A stretch of DNA of 42,635 bases from Planctomycetota bacterium (GTDB lineage Bacteria > Planctomycetota > Planctomycetia > Isosphaerales > Isosphaeraceae). The translations under genes were made by a program, and so were the position numbers. Below, one piece after another: positions 7,188-16,676 of this stretch; the first letter of the stretch is position 1; the number at the start of each line of letters is the position of its first letter. Under the pieces are notes generated by a model, which had not been told where the DNA came from, ran no database searches, and saw only the letters and a list, made by a program, of their open reading frames with translations. The stretch lies in the NCBI GenBank assembly GCA_021791715.1, contig JAJYWB010000056.1:1-42635 (forward strand), in the 5' to 3' direction.

Positions 7188-8366
7188 TTGCACGAGCTGA
7201 GCGACTGGGAGCCCAAACGGACAGGCTTTTTCGGCCGCGGCGAGATCGGCCGCGGCGAGATCGCGAGCCTCGGCGGGGAGGGCCTGGTAAAGCGCTCGCG
7301 CCTCCTGTCGCTTGCCGTAAGCCGTGTAATAGCGAAGGTAACGGAGGACGGTCGCAACCGGAACGCCCTTCGCCGCGGTCTCGCACAGGTGACCGCAACC
7401 GTGGCAATACATGTTCGCGGTTTTGAGACGATGCTCCTCGAGCAGCATCGCCTCCTTCTTGGTGAGCGGATCCTTAACCGCGCCCATGTTCTCGCGCAGT
7501 TCGGTTCGATTCGTCATCTCGCTGACGACGACTTGCATGCGTTGATCTTGATAAACCGCCTTGATCGCCGCGACCTCCTTCTTGAAGCCTTTCTCCTTGA
7601 GCTCGGCGATCTTATCGGGGAAGCTCTCGGCGCCCTTCTGAGTCTTCATCGCGATCAGGCCGAGGTTCGCCTTCGCCGCCTTGTCGATCGCGCGCTGAAG
7701 CTTATCGTGATTGACGAATCGGAAATTGTATTGGAACATCACTTGATCAAACCAGCCGACCTCGGCCGCGGCCTCGAGGATCTCGGGAAGCATCGCGTCG
7801 TGGCAGCTCAATCCCGCGAAGCGGATCTTGCCCGATTTCTTGAGCTTCTCGAACGCCTTCTTCATGTCCGGATCGCGCAACGCCTCGATCTGACGCCCCG
7901 ACATGCCGTGCAGGTAGAAACTGTCGACATAATCGGTGCGGAGCCGTTTGAGGCTTCCCTCGAGATGCTGTTCAAGCGATTTGTGGATCGCTTGCTCCCC
8001 TTTGATGCGTCCATATTCGTGAGTTTTGGTGACAAGAAACAATTGCTTGCGCGTTCCCGTGCGTTCGATCACCTCGCCGAGCGTCGACTCGGAAGTCCCT
8101 CGTTCGTATCCCTCGGCGGTGTCGATGTATTTAATGCCCGAGAAGATCGCCGCCTGAACGAAACTGGGAGAAAGCGTCCAAGACGTTCCCATGCCCAACT
8201 TGGTCACTTTCTCGCCGGTTTTGCCCAGCGTGACCAGCGGGAAATCGTTCTCGGGTTGCGGAGCGGCCGAGAGCCTGCTCGCCGCGCCGACCGCGACTCC
8301 GGTCGCCGCGGTCTTCTTCAGGAACTCACGTCGACCGTTCCCACGATTGCCACATGTTTCGCTCAT
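7164..8366 (-). CDS. Tat-exported aldo/keto reductase with C-terminal cysteine cluster
   Basis: A 400-residue NADPH-type aldo/keto reductase. The N-terminus carries a twin-arginine signal (RREFLKKTAATG, residues 12-23) followed by an Ala-rich segment, so the folded protein is probably exported. The AKR catalytic tetrad is visible as D82, Y87 (IDTAEGY), K114 (LVTKTHE) and H153 (FYLHGMS). The C-terminal region holds CHGCGHLC (C321, C324, C328) plus C382 followed by Pro, resembling the iron-sulfur site of AKRs that carry a ferredoxin-like extension. The substrate is unknown. A sigma-70-like promoter lies at 8436-8464. Related exported oxidoreductases are frequent in planctomycetes. Confidence 0.9.
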   Translation of the reverse strand: MSETCGNRGNGRREFLKKTAATGVAVGAASRLSAAPQPENDFPLVTLGKTGEKVTKLGMGTSWTLSPSFVQAAIFSGIKYIDTAEGYERGTSESTLGEVIERTGTRKQLFLVTKTHEYGRIKGEQAIHKSLEQHLEGSLKRLRTDYVDSFYLHGMSGRQIEALRDPDMKKAFEKLKKSGKIRFAGLSCHDAMLPEILEAAAEVGWFDQVMFQYNFRFVNHDKLQRAIDKAAKANLGLIAMKTQKGAESFPDKIAELKEKGFKKEVAAIKAVYQDQRMQVVVSEMTNRTELRENMGAVKDPLTKKEAMLLEEHRLKTANMYCHGCGHLCETAAKGVPVATVLRYLRYYTAYGKRQEARALYQALPAEARDLAAADLAAAEKACPFGLPVAQLVQIADHRLS

Positions 8367-8435
8367 CGGCTCACCCCCACGTCGTGTCGGACGCGTTGCG
8401 TTTGAAGCGGATCGATATCGCCACTCAAGGCGTCT

Positions 8436-8464
8436 ATTCTGAATCGTCGACCGCGCCGGGTCAA
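8436..8464 (-). promoter_or_regulatory. Promoter of the aldo/keto reductase gene
   Basis: On the minus strand TTGACC (8464-8459) is followed after exactly 17 nt by CAGAAT (8441-8436), a good sigma-70 pattern. Transcription would start near 8429 and give a leader of roughly 63 nt before the ATG at 8366. Confidence 0.55.
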
Positions 8465-9111
8465 CAAAGATTTAACGAAATCGCTTTGGCGGACTCTTGT
8501 AAAATCTAACGCGAGTGATGAATCGAGCGGCCTGTGTGTGAGCGATTGTTCATGGGTTGCTTGGAGAACGACCCCCGGACCGGACCGATCGGGAACATCG
8601 CCGCAGTGAATTCGTCCATCAGCATAAAAGTTGAATATCGTTCTACACGGCGGCGAAATCCGATCGCGATCGCGCGAAATTCGGATCGATCCAGATTAAG
8701 AGTCTATCCGGAAAGAAATCGGCGATTTCAGTGGGATTCGCCGCGGCGCCGAAAATCGGGAGGTTCGCCCGCCCAAAAAGGAGTAACTTTTATTGAATAC
8801 ATGTGAATACTTATGATTTAGCTGGCGTAATATCGCCGAAACTCGGGGATTCGACGAGATCTTGCCGTAAGACATTATGAGGATGGACTCTAAGTGCGAA
8901 ACTCGAACTAAGGCTCCTCCAAAGCGAGCGCCTCTGGAGTCGAGCTCCAAACGTCCCGACGTCTTATGGAGAGAGCCGAGAAACATCGAGAGGGGCTGAT
9001 CGAATGCACCCGCTCCCGTTCCTCAATGCTGCGCTCGATCGCTCGATTCTTCTGGATTCATTTGAACAGTTTATACGATCGAAACGCCGGCACAGTAAGG
9101 CGCGGGCTCGA
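8465..9111. other. Intergenic region without a recognisable gene
   Basis: The only structured item seen is copy B of the dispersed repeat (8696-8774, annotated separately). Short open frames here have no ribosome binding site, no family resemblance and no codon pattern like the neighbours. Confidence 0.5.
8696..8774 (-). repeat. Dispersed repeat, copy B (inverted, right half only)
   Basis: Read on the minus strand this is GGGCGG-GCGAA-CCTCCC-GATTTTCG followed by about 60 nt that align nearly base for base with 86-166 (shared blocks include GCCGCGG, GAAATCGCCGATT and CTTTCCGGAT). The hairpin is kept although its bases differ, which suggests the structure matters. The left arm and centre seen in copies A and C are absent. 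Confidence 0.7.
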
Positions 9112-11505
9112 TCATTTGGGTAACGGCGGCAGATCAATCGAGCTTTCAAGCATCGGCGGCGCGGCGCCCCCCGAAGATCCCGAACCCGACGCCGGCGACC
9201 CGCCGCTCGCTCCCGAACTCGAAGCGCCGGGTCCGCTTGTCGAGGCGCCCGATTGGCCGCCGCTTACGCTCGTCGCCGCGGCGGGTTGCGTTTGCGTGTC
9301 GGAATACGCCGAGATCGAACTCGCGACGTTCCGGGTTCCAGGGGTCTGACGATCGGGTCGGAGCGAAAGGATGTTCGGCTCGCCGACGGGCGATTCGGGA
9401 GCGACCGGACCGGGATACGGAGGCATAGTTCCGCCGGGCGCGGGCAACGGCATCGTCGTCGGAGGTTCGGCGTTAGGCGGGGCTTGCGTGGGCACCGGAT
9501 CGGGGAGGCTTCCACCCGCTCCGCGAGTGGGATGATAAGGACCGTTGGGCGGAATCGGCAGAATGCGATGAGCCGATTGTTGATCCTTGGCCTGCATGTA
9601 AGCCTTCTTCGGGCTCGGGCCTTCATTCACCGCGATGTTATCGTAAGCGAGCAGCGTTCCTTTCGCCTCCTCGAGTGCGACAATCGACGTATTATAACTT
9701 GTTTTAAATTGAGCCTCTTGAGCGACGGCGCTCGCCCACTGGCTGACCGAATCGAGATATCGGTCGATCGTGATTCGGCCCACTTCATACTGCGCCTGTT
9801 GCACGTTGAGCCGTTGCGCCGCGGCGGCGCGGAACCGACCCGCCACCTTGAATTGCTTGTAATTCGCGTCGACTTCGAGGAAGAACCGAGCCAACGAGTG
9901 GGTCGTCTGGTGCACGACTTGTTGGAGGAAGGCGCGTTGTCTGAGGAGCTGATATTGGTTGTTTCTGACGTTCGCCATCGGCGCCCGCATACCGAGCGGC
10001 ATCGCGAACTGGAAACCGACCTGCCAGTTCTGGAAATCGCGATAAAGCGCCGCTTCGCTCAGCAATCCCGCCTGCGATTGCAGGTTCGACATCGTCGGGT
10101 TCAACGCCCTGATCGCGGCGCCCGTCATCACGGCTTCGGATGATGATAAGTTATGTCCGAGACCGTTGAACTGATACAAAGCGTTGAAATTGAGGACGGG
10201 GAGGAGTTGGTTGCGGGCGACCAGCACTTGCAATTCGGCGATACGCACAAGGAGCTGTTGCTGAACGATATCGGGCTGAAAGGTCGCCATCTGCGCGACG
10301 CTCGATTCCCAGTCGGGCTTGAGCCGAGCCTCGGTGGGCGCCGTGACGGGAATGATTCGCCGATTATCCGCCGGAGGAAGCCCAAGGATGTTGCGCATCT
10401 GCCGCTCGGTCGTGATCAAATCGGAAGTCGCGGTAACGAGATCAAGACGAAAGCGTTCGAGATTTTGTTGAGCCTCGGCGAGATCCGCGGTCGTTCGTCG
10501 CCCGACTTCATACTCGGCCTGAACGCGTTTGAGGATCTCCTCGCCGAGAGCGAAGGCCGTTTCTCGGCTCCAAAGTTGAATATGTTGTTGTGCGAGCGCC
10601 CAATATTGTTGTTCAATCGATCGTACCATCGCCATGACCGACGCTTTGAACCGCCAGACCGCGGCGTCGGCGTTGATGCGGGCGATGACGATCGGCGCCC
10701 GGTTCGCCTCCAAACCCGCGGGACGAGGCGCCGCCTGGCCGGGAAGCGGAGCGCTACCCAGCAAAGGATGAACCAAAGACATCTGCGTGTTCGTGACGTA
10801 CGCCGACGGATAAACGTTGATCGGGCTGTTGGTATATGTCCAGTTGATATTGTGCGACACGGTGAATTGCGTGCCCGTGGCGGCGATCTTTTGAACCTGC
10901 GCGGTGTATTGCGCGGTTTGTTGATCGAAAACGACGGGAATTTTCACCGCGGAGAACACGCCCGCGGCGAACGAGTTGTTCACCGGGGTGACGCTGCTTC
11001 CCCATAACAGATTGGTGGTGAACGCGGTATCGAAGAAGGATAAAGCCGTGGCGATGCCTGTTTCCTGGATCGCGGGATCGTAAACCGTGGCGAGCGTTCC
11101 CGCTCCGAGGGCGCTTGCGACGCCCGCCCCGGCGCCCGTGTTCAGCGGCGTCGGCTCGAATCCGCCGACCGGAATGCCCTGGGCGCCAAGCGAGATCACG
11201 CGAACGGTTTCCGAATTCTCGAGCCCGATTCGGATCGCGTCCTGGAGCGTGAGCTCCCAGATCTCGAGCGCCTCGGGATTATCGGTCGTCCTCGGCGGCG
11301 CCATCTTGGGCAGCGGCACGGCCATCTGGCTCATGAAGTTCGCCTGCTTCACCTCTTGATCTTCCTGAGCGATCGTCCCCATCGCGTCGTGGGGAACGGT
11401 TTTCGACTCGTCGATATACGGTAGCCTGCCGCACCCGGCGATCATCGCCAAAGCGCCGCAGGCGAGCGTCGTCAACCGTTTCCGCCCGGGAAAAATCCAT
11501 CGCAT
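9112..11505 (-). CDS. TolC-family outer-membrane efflux lipoprotein
   Basis: Outer-membrane channel of the TolC/OEP type, the exit duct of tripartite efflux or type I secretion systems. The 797-residue protein begins with a lipoprotein signal (MRWIFPGRKRLTTLACGALA, lipobox ending at C25). Two OEP repeats rich in long helices follow (for example the stretch LGEEILKRVQAEYEVGRRTT and, later, QRLNVQQAQYEVGRITIDRY). A Pro/Ser/Gly low-complexity tail of about 120 residues ends the protein and is longer than in standard TolC. ATG 11505 is chosen because it gives a normal signal peptide and follows AAGGACGG; an in-frame ATG at 11535 with GGAG before it is an alternative. No adaptor or pump gene is adjacent, so the partner is unknown. 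Confidence 0.85.
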   Translation of the reverse strand: MRWIFPGRKRLTTLACGALAMIAGCGRLPYIDESKTVPHDAMGTIAQEDQEVKQANFMSQMAVPLPKMAPPRTTDNPEALEIWELTLQDAIRIGLENSETVRVISLGAQGIPVGGFEPTPLNTGAGAGVASALGAGTLATVYDPAIQETGIATALSFFDTAFTTNLLWGSSVTPVNNSFAAGVFSAVKIPVVFDQQTAQYTAQVQKIAATGTQFTVSHNINWTYTNSPINVYPSAYVTNTQMSLVHPLLGSAPLPGQAAPRPAGLEANRAPIVIARINADAAVWRFKASVMAMVRSIEQQYWALAQQHIQLWSRETAFALGEEILKRVQAEYEVGRRTTADLAEAQQNLERFRLDLVTATSDLITTERQMRNILGLPPADNRRIIPVTAPTEARLKPDWESSVAQMATFQPDIVQQQLLVRIAELQVLVARNQLLPVLNFNALYQFNGLGHNLSSSEAVMTGAAIRALNPTMSNLQSQAGLLSEAALYRDFQNWQVGFQFAMPLGMRAPMANVRNNQYQLLRQRAFLQQVVHQTTHSLARFFLEVDANYKQFKVAGRFRAAAAQRLNVQQAQYEVGRITIDRYLDSVSQWASAVAQEAQFKTSYNTSIVALEEAKGTLLAYDNIAVNEGPSPKKAYMQAKDQQSAHRILPIPPNGPYHPTRGAGGSLPDPVPTQAPPNAEPPTTMPLPAPGGTMPPYPGPVAPESPVGEPNILSLRPDRQTPGTRNVASSISAYSDTQTQPAAATSVSGGQSGASTSGPGASSSGASGGSPASGSGSSGGAAPPMLESSIDLPPLPK

Positions 11506-12150
11506 GGCCGAACCGTCCTTGCCTTTTATCGCCATGTGACTCGCCGTGACTCCGCGATATTGAACGCCCAACACGCCGCTCCCTCCATCTTCCCTGACGA
11601 ACGGGACACAACGGTTACCGGACGAAACAATCCGCGACTCGCGCAAACCATCGCGGCGGACGCCCCCAAACTCTGGGAACGCCACTCTCCGGTCCAGGGT
11701 TGAAACGACTCCTCGCGGCGTCGTCGCTTCCCACTTGATCTCATTGCGAACAACCGATCGGTCGATCGAACGAGAATTCGATACATCCTTCACTATCGGT
11801 CGGGAAACCTCGGGGACTTGATCCGATTTGGCGGATTGTAACGATTTCGTCGAGTTTAACGCCGATTCGACATAATGCCGAACCGGCTTCGGCGGATCGC
11901 TTACAAATCACGCAGTCGCCGGAGCGCGATGGATTTAATCAATTACCCGATTTCTGACCAGTTCAAAAAATCGAGAGAAGGGAGATTTTCCACCTCAAGT
12001 GGACGCCGAAGCGTCTCGTCTTCCCGAATCGCCCGCGTAGGTCGCCCCTTCGGCCATGTTTTAATACTCCATCCGACCGATGATCGCCGTGTTTTAACGG
12101 ATTCATCGCGATCGATCGAGCGACGATTTGATCAAGTGATGTACGGAAAA
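11506..12150. other. Intergenic region without a recognisable gene
   Basis: This is the leader of the TolC-type gene plus spacer. The minus strand carries TTACAATC near 11838, a possible -10 for the TolC gene, but no convincing -35 at the right distance. No other supported feature was found. Confidence 0.4.
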
Positions 12151-12474
12151 TCATCCGCCGACGGGAGATTCGGTTTGGATCGCTCGACGGCGTTCACGAC
12201 GACGCTGGAAATAACGCCGGATCGCGACGATCTCCCCCACCTCGGTCCCGTCGATCGCGTGACCCAGGAACTGGAGCGCGTAACCGCCGACAAAACAAGC
12301 GAGCGCGAAGAGGAATACCGGAATGGACAGCAGTACGACATAAACTGGGATCAAAAGAACACCAACGATTGTCGGCGGAATTCCGATGATATGCAGAACC
12401 AAGCTGACCGGGTGTCGGTGCCGTTCAAGCCAGTTTTCGACGATCGGCGCCGGAGCGTGAGGCGGACGGATCAT
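12151..12474 (-). CDS. Mpo1-like / DUF962 small membrane protein
   Basis: A 107-residue protein with the DUF962 pattern: WLERHRHPVSLVLHIIGIP at about 15-33, with histidines H19, H21 and H28. Two closely packed hydrophobic stretches follow (about 34-50 and 51-66), then GYALQFLGHAIDG with the conserved GH at 71-72. In yeast, Mpo1 of this family is an iron-dependent dioxygenase acting on 2-hydroxy fatty acids; bacterial members are mostly uncharacterised, so that activity is only a suggestion. ATG 12474 is chosen because GAGAAA lies 8 nt before it; ATG 12501 is possible. It is transcribed away from the cytochrome-WD40 gene. Confidence 0.75.
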   Translation of the reverse strand: MIRPPHAPAPIVENWLERHRHPVSLVLHIIGIPPTIVGVLLIPVYVVLLSIPVFLFALACFVGGYALQFLGHAIDGTEVGEIVAIRRYFQRRRERRRAIQTESPVGG

Positions 12475-12793
12475 GACGACGTTTCTCGGAACTTGGAGCA
12501 TCGAACGCGACGAACCGTATGATAACGCATCGGTTCGCCGCGCCGCCCCTCTCAATCACCAAAATCCAACGATCCGACCTCGAATCAAACGATTGCGATT
12601 GAATCGCCTCGACGGAAAACCCCGCCCGAATCCGAATCGATCCCTCTCGCCCAGAACGACGATCGATAAAACGAGATCTCAAAACCATGAAAATATAAAT
12701 TAAATTAAAGAATAACTCAGTAAGTATCGATTTAGAATTCGCGATCCAAGATCGATCGGCCTCGCCCGGGCTCTTTTTTTCGTTCTCGCTCCC
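12475..12793. other. AT-rich divergent intergenic region
   Basis: Spacer between the divergent DUF962 and cytochrome-WD40 genes. An AT-rich island lies at about 12688-12740 and a run of seven T at 12773-12779. No gene was recognised. Confidence 0.4.
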
Positions 12794-12840
12794 TCGCCCG
12801 CGGGCGACCGATTGGCTACCGGCGAAAAATCGCGTATGAT
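12794..12840 (+). promoter_or_regulatory. Promoter and palindrome of the cytochrome-WD40 gene
   Basis: TTGGCT (12812-12817), a 17-nt spacer and TATGAT (12835-12840) form a clear sigma-70-like promoter, with a start near 12847 and the ATG at 12907. A perfect 14-bp palindrome, TCGCCCGCGGGCGA (12794-12807), sits just upstream of the -35 and could be a regulator site. The palindrome's role is inferred. Confidence 0.6.
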
Positions 12841-12906
12841 GGATTTAACTCCGTGTGATCGACCCCGCCCTCAATCCCTCCCGCCGAGACGACGAGATCG
12901 CCGATC

Positions 12907-15201
12907 ATGATCGAAAGAATCCTCCCCGCCTTCGTGTTTCTCTCGTATCTCTCGACGCTCGCCGCGGCGCCTCCCGCACCGATCGCGGTGAAAACGCCGG
13001 ATCGCAAAACTCCCGTCAGCTACGCCAAGGAGATCGTCGATATCCTCGACGCCAAATGCGCTGGCTGTCACGGCGCCGCGCTCGCCGAAAATCGGCTCAA
13101 TATGGAATCGGTCGCGGGGATTCTCAAAGGAGGCAAAAAAGGCGCCGCGATCGTCCCCGGCAAGGCCGATCAGAGCCTGTTATTCCAGATGGCCGCGCAT
13201 CGCGTCGAGCCCGCGATGCCTCCCGTTGAGAAGAAGCAATTTCCGCCGTTGACTCCCGAAGAACTGGGGTTGCTCAAGCTTTGGATCGACGCGGGGGCGA
13301 AGGACGATTCGGCCGAGGTCGAGGCCAAGGAAACACCGATCGAGCTCGGAGAACTCCCTCCAGGCGTTCAACCCGTCGAGGCGATCGATCTCACCGCCGA
13401 CGGTCGGCGAGTCGCACTGGGGCGAGCGAACGTCGTCCAGGTCGACGACGTCGATTCGGGGATCGAGATCATCACGCTCGGCGGACATCGCGACCTTGTT
13501 CAATCGATCCGCTTCAGCCCCGACGGCAAAACTCTCGCCGCGGGAGGATATCGCGACGTTATCCTCTGGAGCGCTCCGACTGGCGGCGAGATCAAAACGC
13601 TTGAGGGACACGGCGATCAGGTGAAGTCGATCGCGGCGACTCGCGATGGAAAAACGCTCGTCTCGGGATCGATCGACGGATCGGTTCGGCTTTGGGACGC
13701 CGCCGCCGGCAAGGAAACGCGAAAGATCGATCATCCCGGAGGCCAAACGCTCGCGGTCGCGATTACCGACGACGGAAAGTCGATCGCGTCGGCGGGACGA
13801 GACGGATCGATCGTGATCTGGAACGCCGCCGACGGCGCTCGGGTTCGCGTATTCAAGGGACACGCGGGGGCCGTCAATTCGCTCGTTTTCTCTCGCGACG
13901 TCAAGCGGATCGTCTCGGCGTCGGACGACGGTACGTGCCGAATCCAGCCGATCGATCAAGACCCGCAAAAATCGCTCGATCCTTTTATCCTTTCGGGACA
14001 TCGGGGCGCGGTTCGCGGGGTCGCTGTTTCTCCCGACGGTCGCATACTGATATCTGTAGGCGATGATAAAACGATTCGTTTCTGGAATGCGATCGACGGC
14101 AAAGCGACGGGCGTGATCGAAGAACACTCCGGCGCCGTTCTCACGGTCGCCTTCGCCCCCGACGGCGAAACTTTCGCGACGGCCTCGGCGGATAAAACGG
14201 CTCGGCTTTATCGGACCTCGGATCGATCGCTGATCCGTTCTTTCGCGGGGCGAAACGCTCCGCTCACGAGCGTGGCGTTCAGTTCCACCGGGCGCGAGAT
14301 CGCGATTTCGGCCGCCGACGGCGGCGTTAAGGTTTGGAACGTCGGCGACGGTCGCGGCGTGATCGCGTTTGGACATATGAATCCTAAAGCCAACGGCCCG
14401 CTCCCGCCGATCAACGCCGCGGCGTATCTCGGCGAGCGAACGTTCGCGACCGCCTCGGCCGATAAGACGATCAAAACATGGAATTATGAAGGAACATGGA
14501 GTGAGATCGGCAGGCTCGGGCCGCACGTTTTTCGCGTGTCGGCGATCGATTTCAATCGCGACGGGTCGTTGATCGCGACAGGAGGGGGCGAACCCTCGCG
14601 CTCGGGCGAGATCAAGATCTGGAATTTACCCAAGCGAACGCTCGTCCGTTCGCTCGATACGATCCATTCGGACACGATCTACGGCCTTCGTTTCAGCCCC
14701 GACGGCGCGCTTCTCGCATCCGCCGCGGCCGATAAGTTTCTCAAGGTGACGAACGTCGCCGACGGCAAGACGATCAAAACCTTCGAGGGGCACACGGGGC
14801 ACGTCCTCGGTGTCGATTGGGACCCCGACGGCAAACGGATCGTCAGTTGCGGCGCCGATAATGTGATTAAACTATGGAATTATGAAACGGGCGATCAAAT
14901 TCGCACCTTTCAGCCGGCGGGGAAGCAGATTACTTCGGTGCGGCGGATCGCGGGAGGGCCTTTCACTCTGGGCGCGTCGGGCGATAAGACGCTACGGATC
15001 TGGAACGCCGACAACGGCGGCGTTCAAGAAAATTATCACGGCGCGAACGATTATCTATTCGCGGCGGCGATGTCGGCCGACGGAACGAGGTTCGCCGCGG
15101 GCTGCGCCGACGGAGTCGCGCTCGTCTGGCGTCGCGGCCAAGATCAGCCGTTCCGCAAATTCGAGCCCGCGGCCCCGGCGACTTCTACCGTCAAAAAATG
15201 A
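12907..15201 (+). CDS. Secreted cytochrome c fused to two WD40 propellers
   Basis: A 764-residue exported protein of the planctomycete cytochrome c/WD40 type. The first ~21 residues are a hydrophobic signal peptide. The cytochrome domain (about 35-140) has one heme site CAGCH (C51, C54, H55) and a likely axial Met at 104 (EPAMPPV), followed by LKLWIDAGA. From about 150 to the end there are roughly 14 WD40-like blades (for example GHRDLVQSIRFSPDG, GHGDQVKSIAATRDG, GHTGHVLGVDWDPDG, with LWD/IWN ends), enough for two seven-bladed beta propellers. The protein probably works in the periplasm, in electron transfer or as a scaffold; the partner is unknown. Confidence 0.92.
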   Translation: MIERILPAFVFLSYLSTLAAAPPAPIAVKTPDRKTPVSYAKEIVDILDAKCAGCHGAALAENRLNMESVAGILKGGKKGAAIVPGKADQSLLFQMAAHRVEPAMPPVEKKQFPPLTPEELGLLKLWIDAGAKDDSAEVEAKETPIELGELPPGVQPVEAIDLTADGRRVALGRANVVQVDDVDSGIEIITLGGHRDLVQSIRFSPDGKTLAAGGYRDVILWSAPTGGEIKTLEGHGDQVKSIAATRDGKTLVSGSIDGSVRLWDAAAGKETRKIDHPGGQTLAVAITDDGKSIASAGRDGSIVIWNAADGARVRVFKGHAGAVNSLVFSRDVKRIVSASDDGTCRIQPIDQDPQKSLDPFILSGHRGAVRGVAVSPDGRILISVGDDKTIRFWNAIDGKATGVIEEHSGAVLTVAFAPDGETFATASADKTARLYRTSDRSLIRSFAGRNAPLTSVAFSSTGREIAISAADGGVKVWNVGDGRGVIAFGHMNPKANGPLPPINAAAYLGERTFATASADKTIKTWNYEGTWSEIGRLGPHVFRVSAIDFNRDGSLIATGGGEPSRSGEIKIWNLPKRTLVRSLDTIHSDTIYGLRFSPDGALLASAAADKFLKVTNVADGKTIKTFEGHTGHVLGVDWDPDGKRIVSCGADNVIKLWNYETGDQIRTFQPAGKQITSVRRIAGGPFTLGASGDKTLRIWNADNGGVQENYHGANDYLFAAAMSADGTRFAAGCADGVALVWRRGQDQPFRKFEPAAPATSTVKK

Positions 15202-15254
15202 TATCATGAGCCTTTAGTAATTCGTCTGGTAAGTGAATCGTTCGGCTTCGGCGA

Positions 15255-15671
15255 TCAATCGAGATTGGGGAAGACGTCGGGTTCGATTTGATACCCCTCG
15301 GCGATCGCGTTGGTCGCGTTGAAGAGCCCGACGATCGCCATCAATTCGCCGAGCGCCTCGACGTCGAGCCCGAGCTTGCGAACCGCGGCGGTGTGCGAGT
15401 TGACGCAATACGGGCAACCGTTCGTCGCCGAGGTCGCGAGCGCGATGATTTCACGCGTCAGCGGATCGAGCCGCCCCTTTTTGCCGAGAGCCTCGGGATG
15501 CATAATCGCCTTCAAACGCGACCACATCAATTCTAGTTGATCCGGGTTCGTCGCCAAGACCCTCCAAAAAAGCGGAACGAAGTCGATTTTCTTGGTCGCT
15601 TTGATGTCCTCGAAGATCAAAGCGACGATTCCGGTCGCCTCGCTCTCGTCGATCGGTCGAACGGTCGGCAT
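15255..15671 (-). CDS. AhpD-like / carboxymuconolactone decarboxylase-family protein
   Basis: A 138-residue alpha-helical protein of the CMD/AhpD superfamily. The redox motif is complete: E74, then C86-P-Y-C89 and H93 in TREIIALATSATNGCPYCVN followed by SH. This is the arrangement used by alkylhydroperoxidase-type members to reduce peroxides through a CxxC thiol pair. ATG 15671 is favoured because GGAG lies just before it; an in-frame ATG at 15683 would add four residues. It lies downstream of the OmpA-type gene on the same strand and converges with the cytochrome-WD40 gene. The physiological electron donor is unknown. Confidence 0.85.
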   Translation of the reverse strand: MPTVRPIDESEATGIVALIFEDIKATKKIDFVPLFWRVLATNPDQLELMWSRLKAIMHPEALGKKGRLDPLTREIIALATSATNGCPYCVNSHTAAVRKLGLDVEALGELMAIVGLFNATNAIAEGYQIEPDVFPNLD

Positions 15672-15724
15672 CGATCGCTCCATAATTGAGTGAATAAATA
15701 AAAATCTAGGGATAAGCTAAGCCG

Positions 15725-16546
15725 TCATCGATTCTCAAGACGATTCGAATCGTCGTCGACGCGCACGCGGATTTCGATCCGTTTGAGCGAGCCGGAGTCG
15801 GCGCCGTCGATCGGTTCGGGTACGTCGAAAGCCGCGACTCCGAAACGAGCGGGTTCGATTCCAGAGAGCGCGACGAGTCGATCGCGAACCGCGGCGGCGC
15901 GGTTCGGAGAGAGGGGCGCGCCGGGGCTATCCGAGCCGCCCGCCAAGCTCGTCCTCACGACCCCGGTCGACGTTCCCCGACCTGTAATCAAAATATCGAG
16001 AGACGAGCGTTCGTTAGATTCGGACGCGAGCGCCGCGGCGATCGGCCGCAACGTTTCGTCGGCGTTCGGCTTGAGCTTCGCCGTCCCGGTTTCAAATAAT
16101 GCATTTGTATGTATAGATATTACGCCGAAACCGCGGTCGAAGGCGATCTCGGGGCGTGAGCGCGCCAGTCCTTGAAACCGATCGAGCATTGCGGCGGGCG
16201 TGCCCGAGCCGCTTGCCGCCTGAGCGATCCTTCGTTTGATCTCGTCGTAAGCCTTGGCCAGGCGTTCGCGATCTTCCTGGTAAGCGATGATGCTTCGTTC
16301 GAGCCGCTGGTTGACGTCGACCGCGGACCTCAGCTTGCGCGCGTCGTCGACCGAGCGCTCGACGAGATCCTCGTTCCGCGCTCTCAAATTGAAAACCACA
16401 TCTTTTAGACGGTTGTTTTCTTCTTGAAGCGTTTGGGAAACGCGGAGCGATTCGTCGCGGCGTGCGCGCGGAGTCGTCGAACAGCCGAAGATCGCCATAC
16501 CAAGGGCGAGCGATCCCGCGAAGATCGGTCGGATTCGCCGACGCAT
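15725..16546 (-). CDS. OmpA-type peptidoglycan-associated lipoprotein with coiled coil
   Basis: A 273-residue envelope protein. The N-terminus is a lipoprotein signal with lipobox FGC at C22. Residues about 35-110 form a charged coiled coil (LQEENNRLKDVVFNLRARNE and RLAKAYDEIKRRIA). The C-terminal half resembles the OmpA/MotB domain, with ALFETGTAKLKPNADETLRP and LSPNRAAAVRDRL, but with an insertion rich in Gly and Ser between them. It probably anchors the outer membrane to peptidoglycan. ATG 16546 is chosen for the AAGGGAG 9 nt upstream. It sits between the HTH/low-complexity gene and the AhpD-like gene, all on the minus strand. Confidence 0.82.
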   Translation of the reverse strand: MRRRIRPIFAGSLALGMAIFGCSTTPRARRDESLRVSQTLQEENNRLKDVVFNLRARNEDLVERSVDDARKLRSAVDVNQRLERSIIAYQEDRERLAKAYDEIKRRIAQAASGSGTPAAMLDRFQGLARSRPEIAFDRGFGVISIHTNALFETGTAKLKPNADETLRPIAAALASESNERSSLDILITGRGTSTGVVRTSLAGGSDSPGAPLSPNRAAAVRDRLVALSGIEPARFGVAAFDVPEPIDGADSGSLKRIEIRVRVDDDSNRLENR

Positions 16547-16611
16547 CGATTCCGACTCCCTTCGAAATCTCATAAATAAGAAATCGCGATTCGATTGGTT
16601 TGAAAACGACC

Positions 16612-16636
16612 GGGGAGCGAGATCCGTTCGCTCCCC
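16612..16636 (-). terminator. Terminator hairpin after the HTH/low-complexity gene
   Basis: GGGGAGCGA (16612-16620) and TCGCTCCCC (16628-16636) form a perfect 9-bp stem with a 7-nt loop. On the minus strand GGTCGTTTTC follows, a weak T-run. It lies 41 nt past the stop of the gene ending at 16677. Confidence 0.6.
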
Positions 16637-16676
16637 TGGAAATCGACCGAAGCGGCGATCGGCGGAAAAGTTGAAA

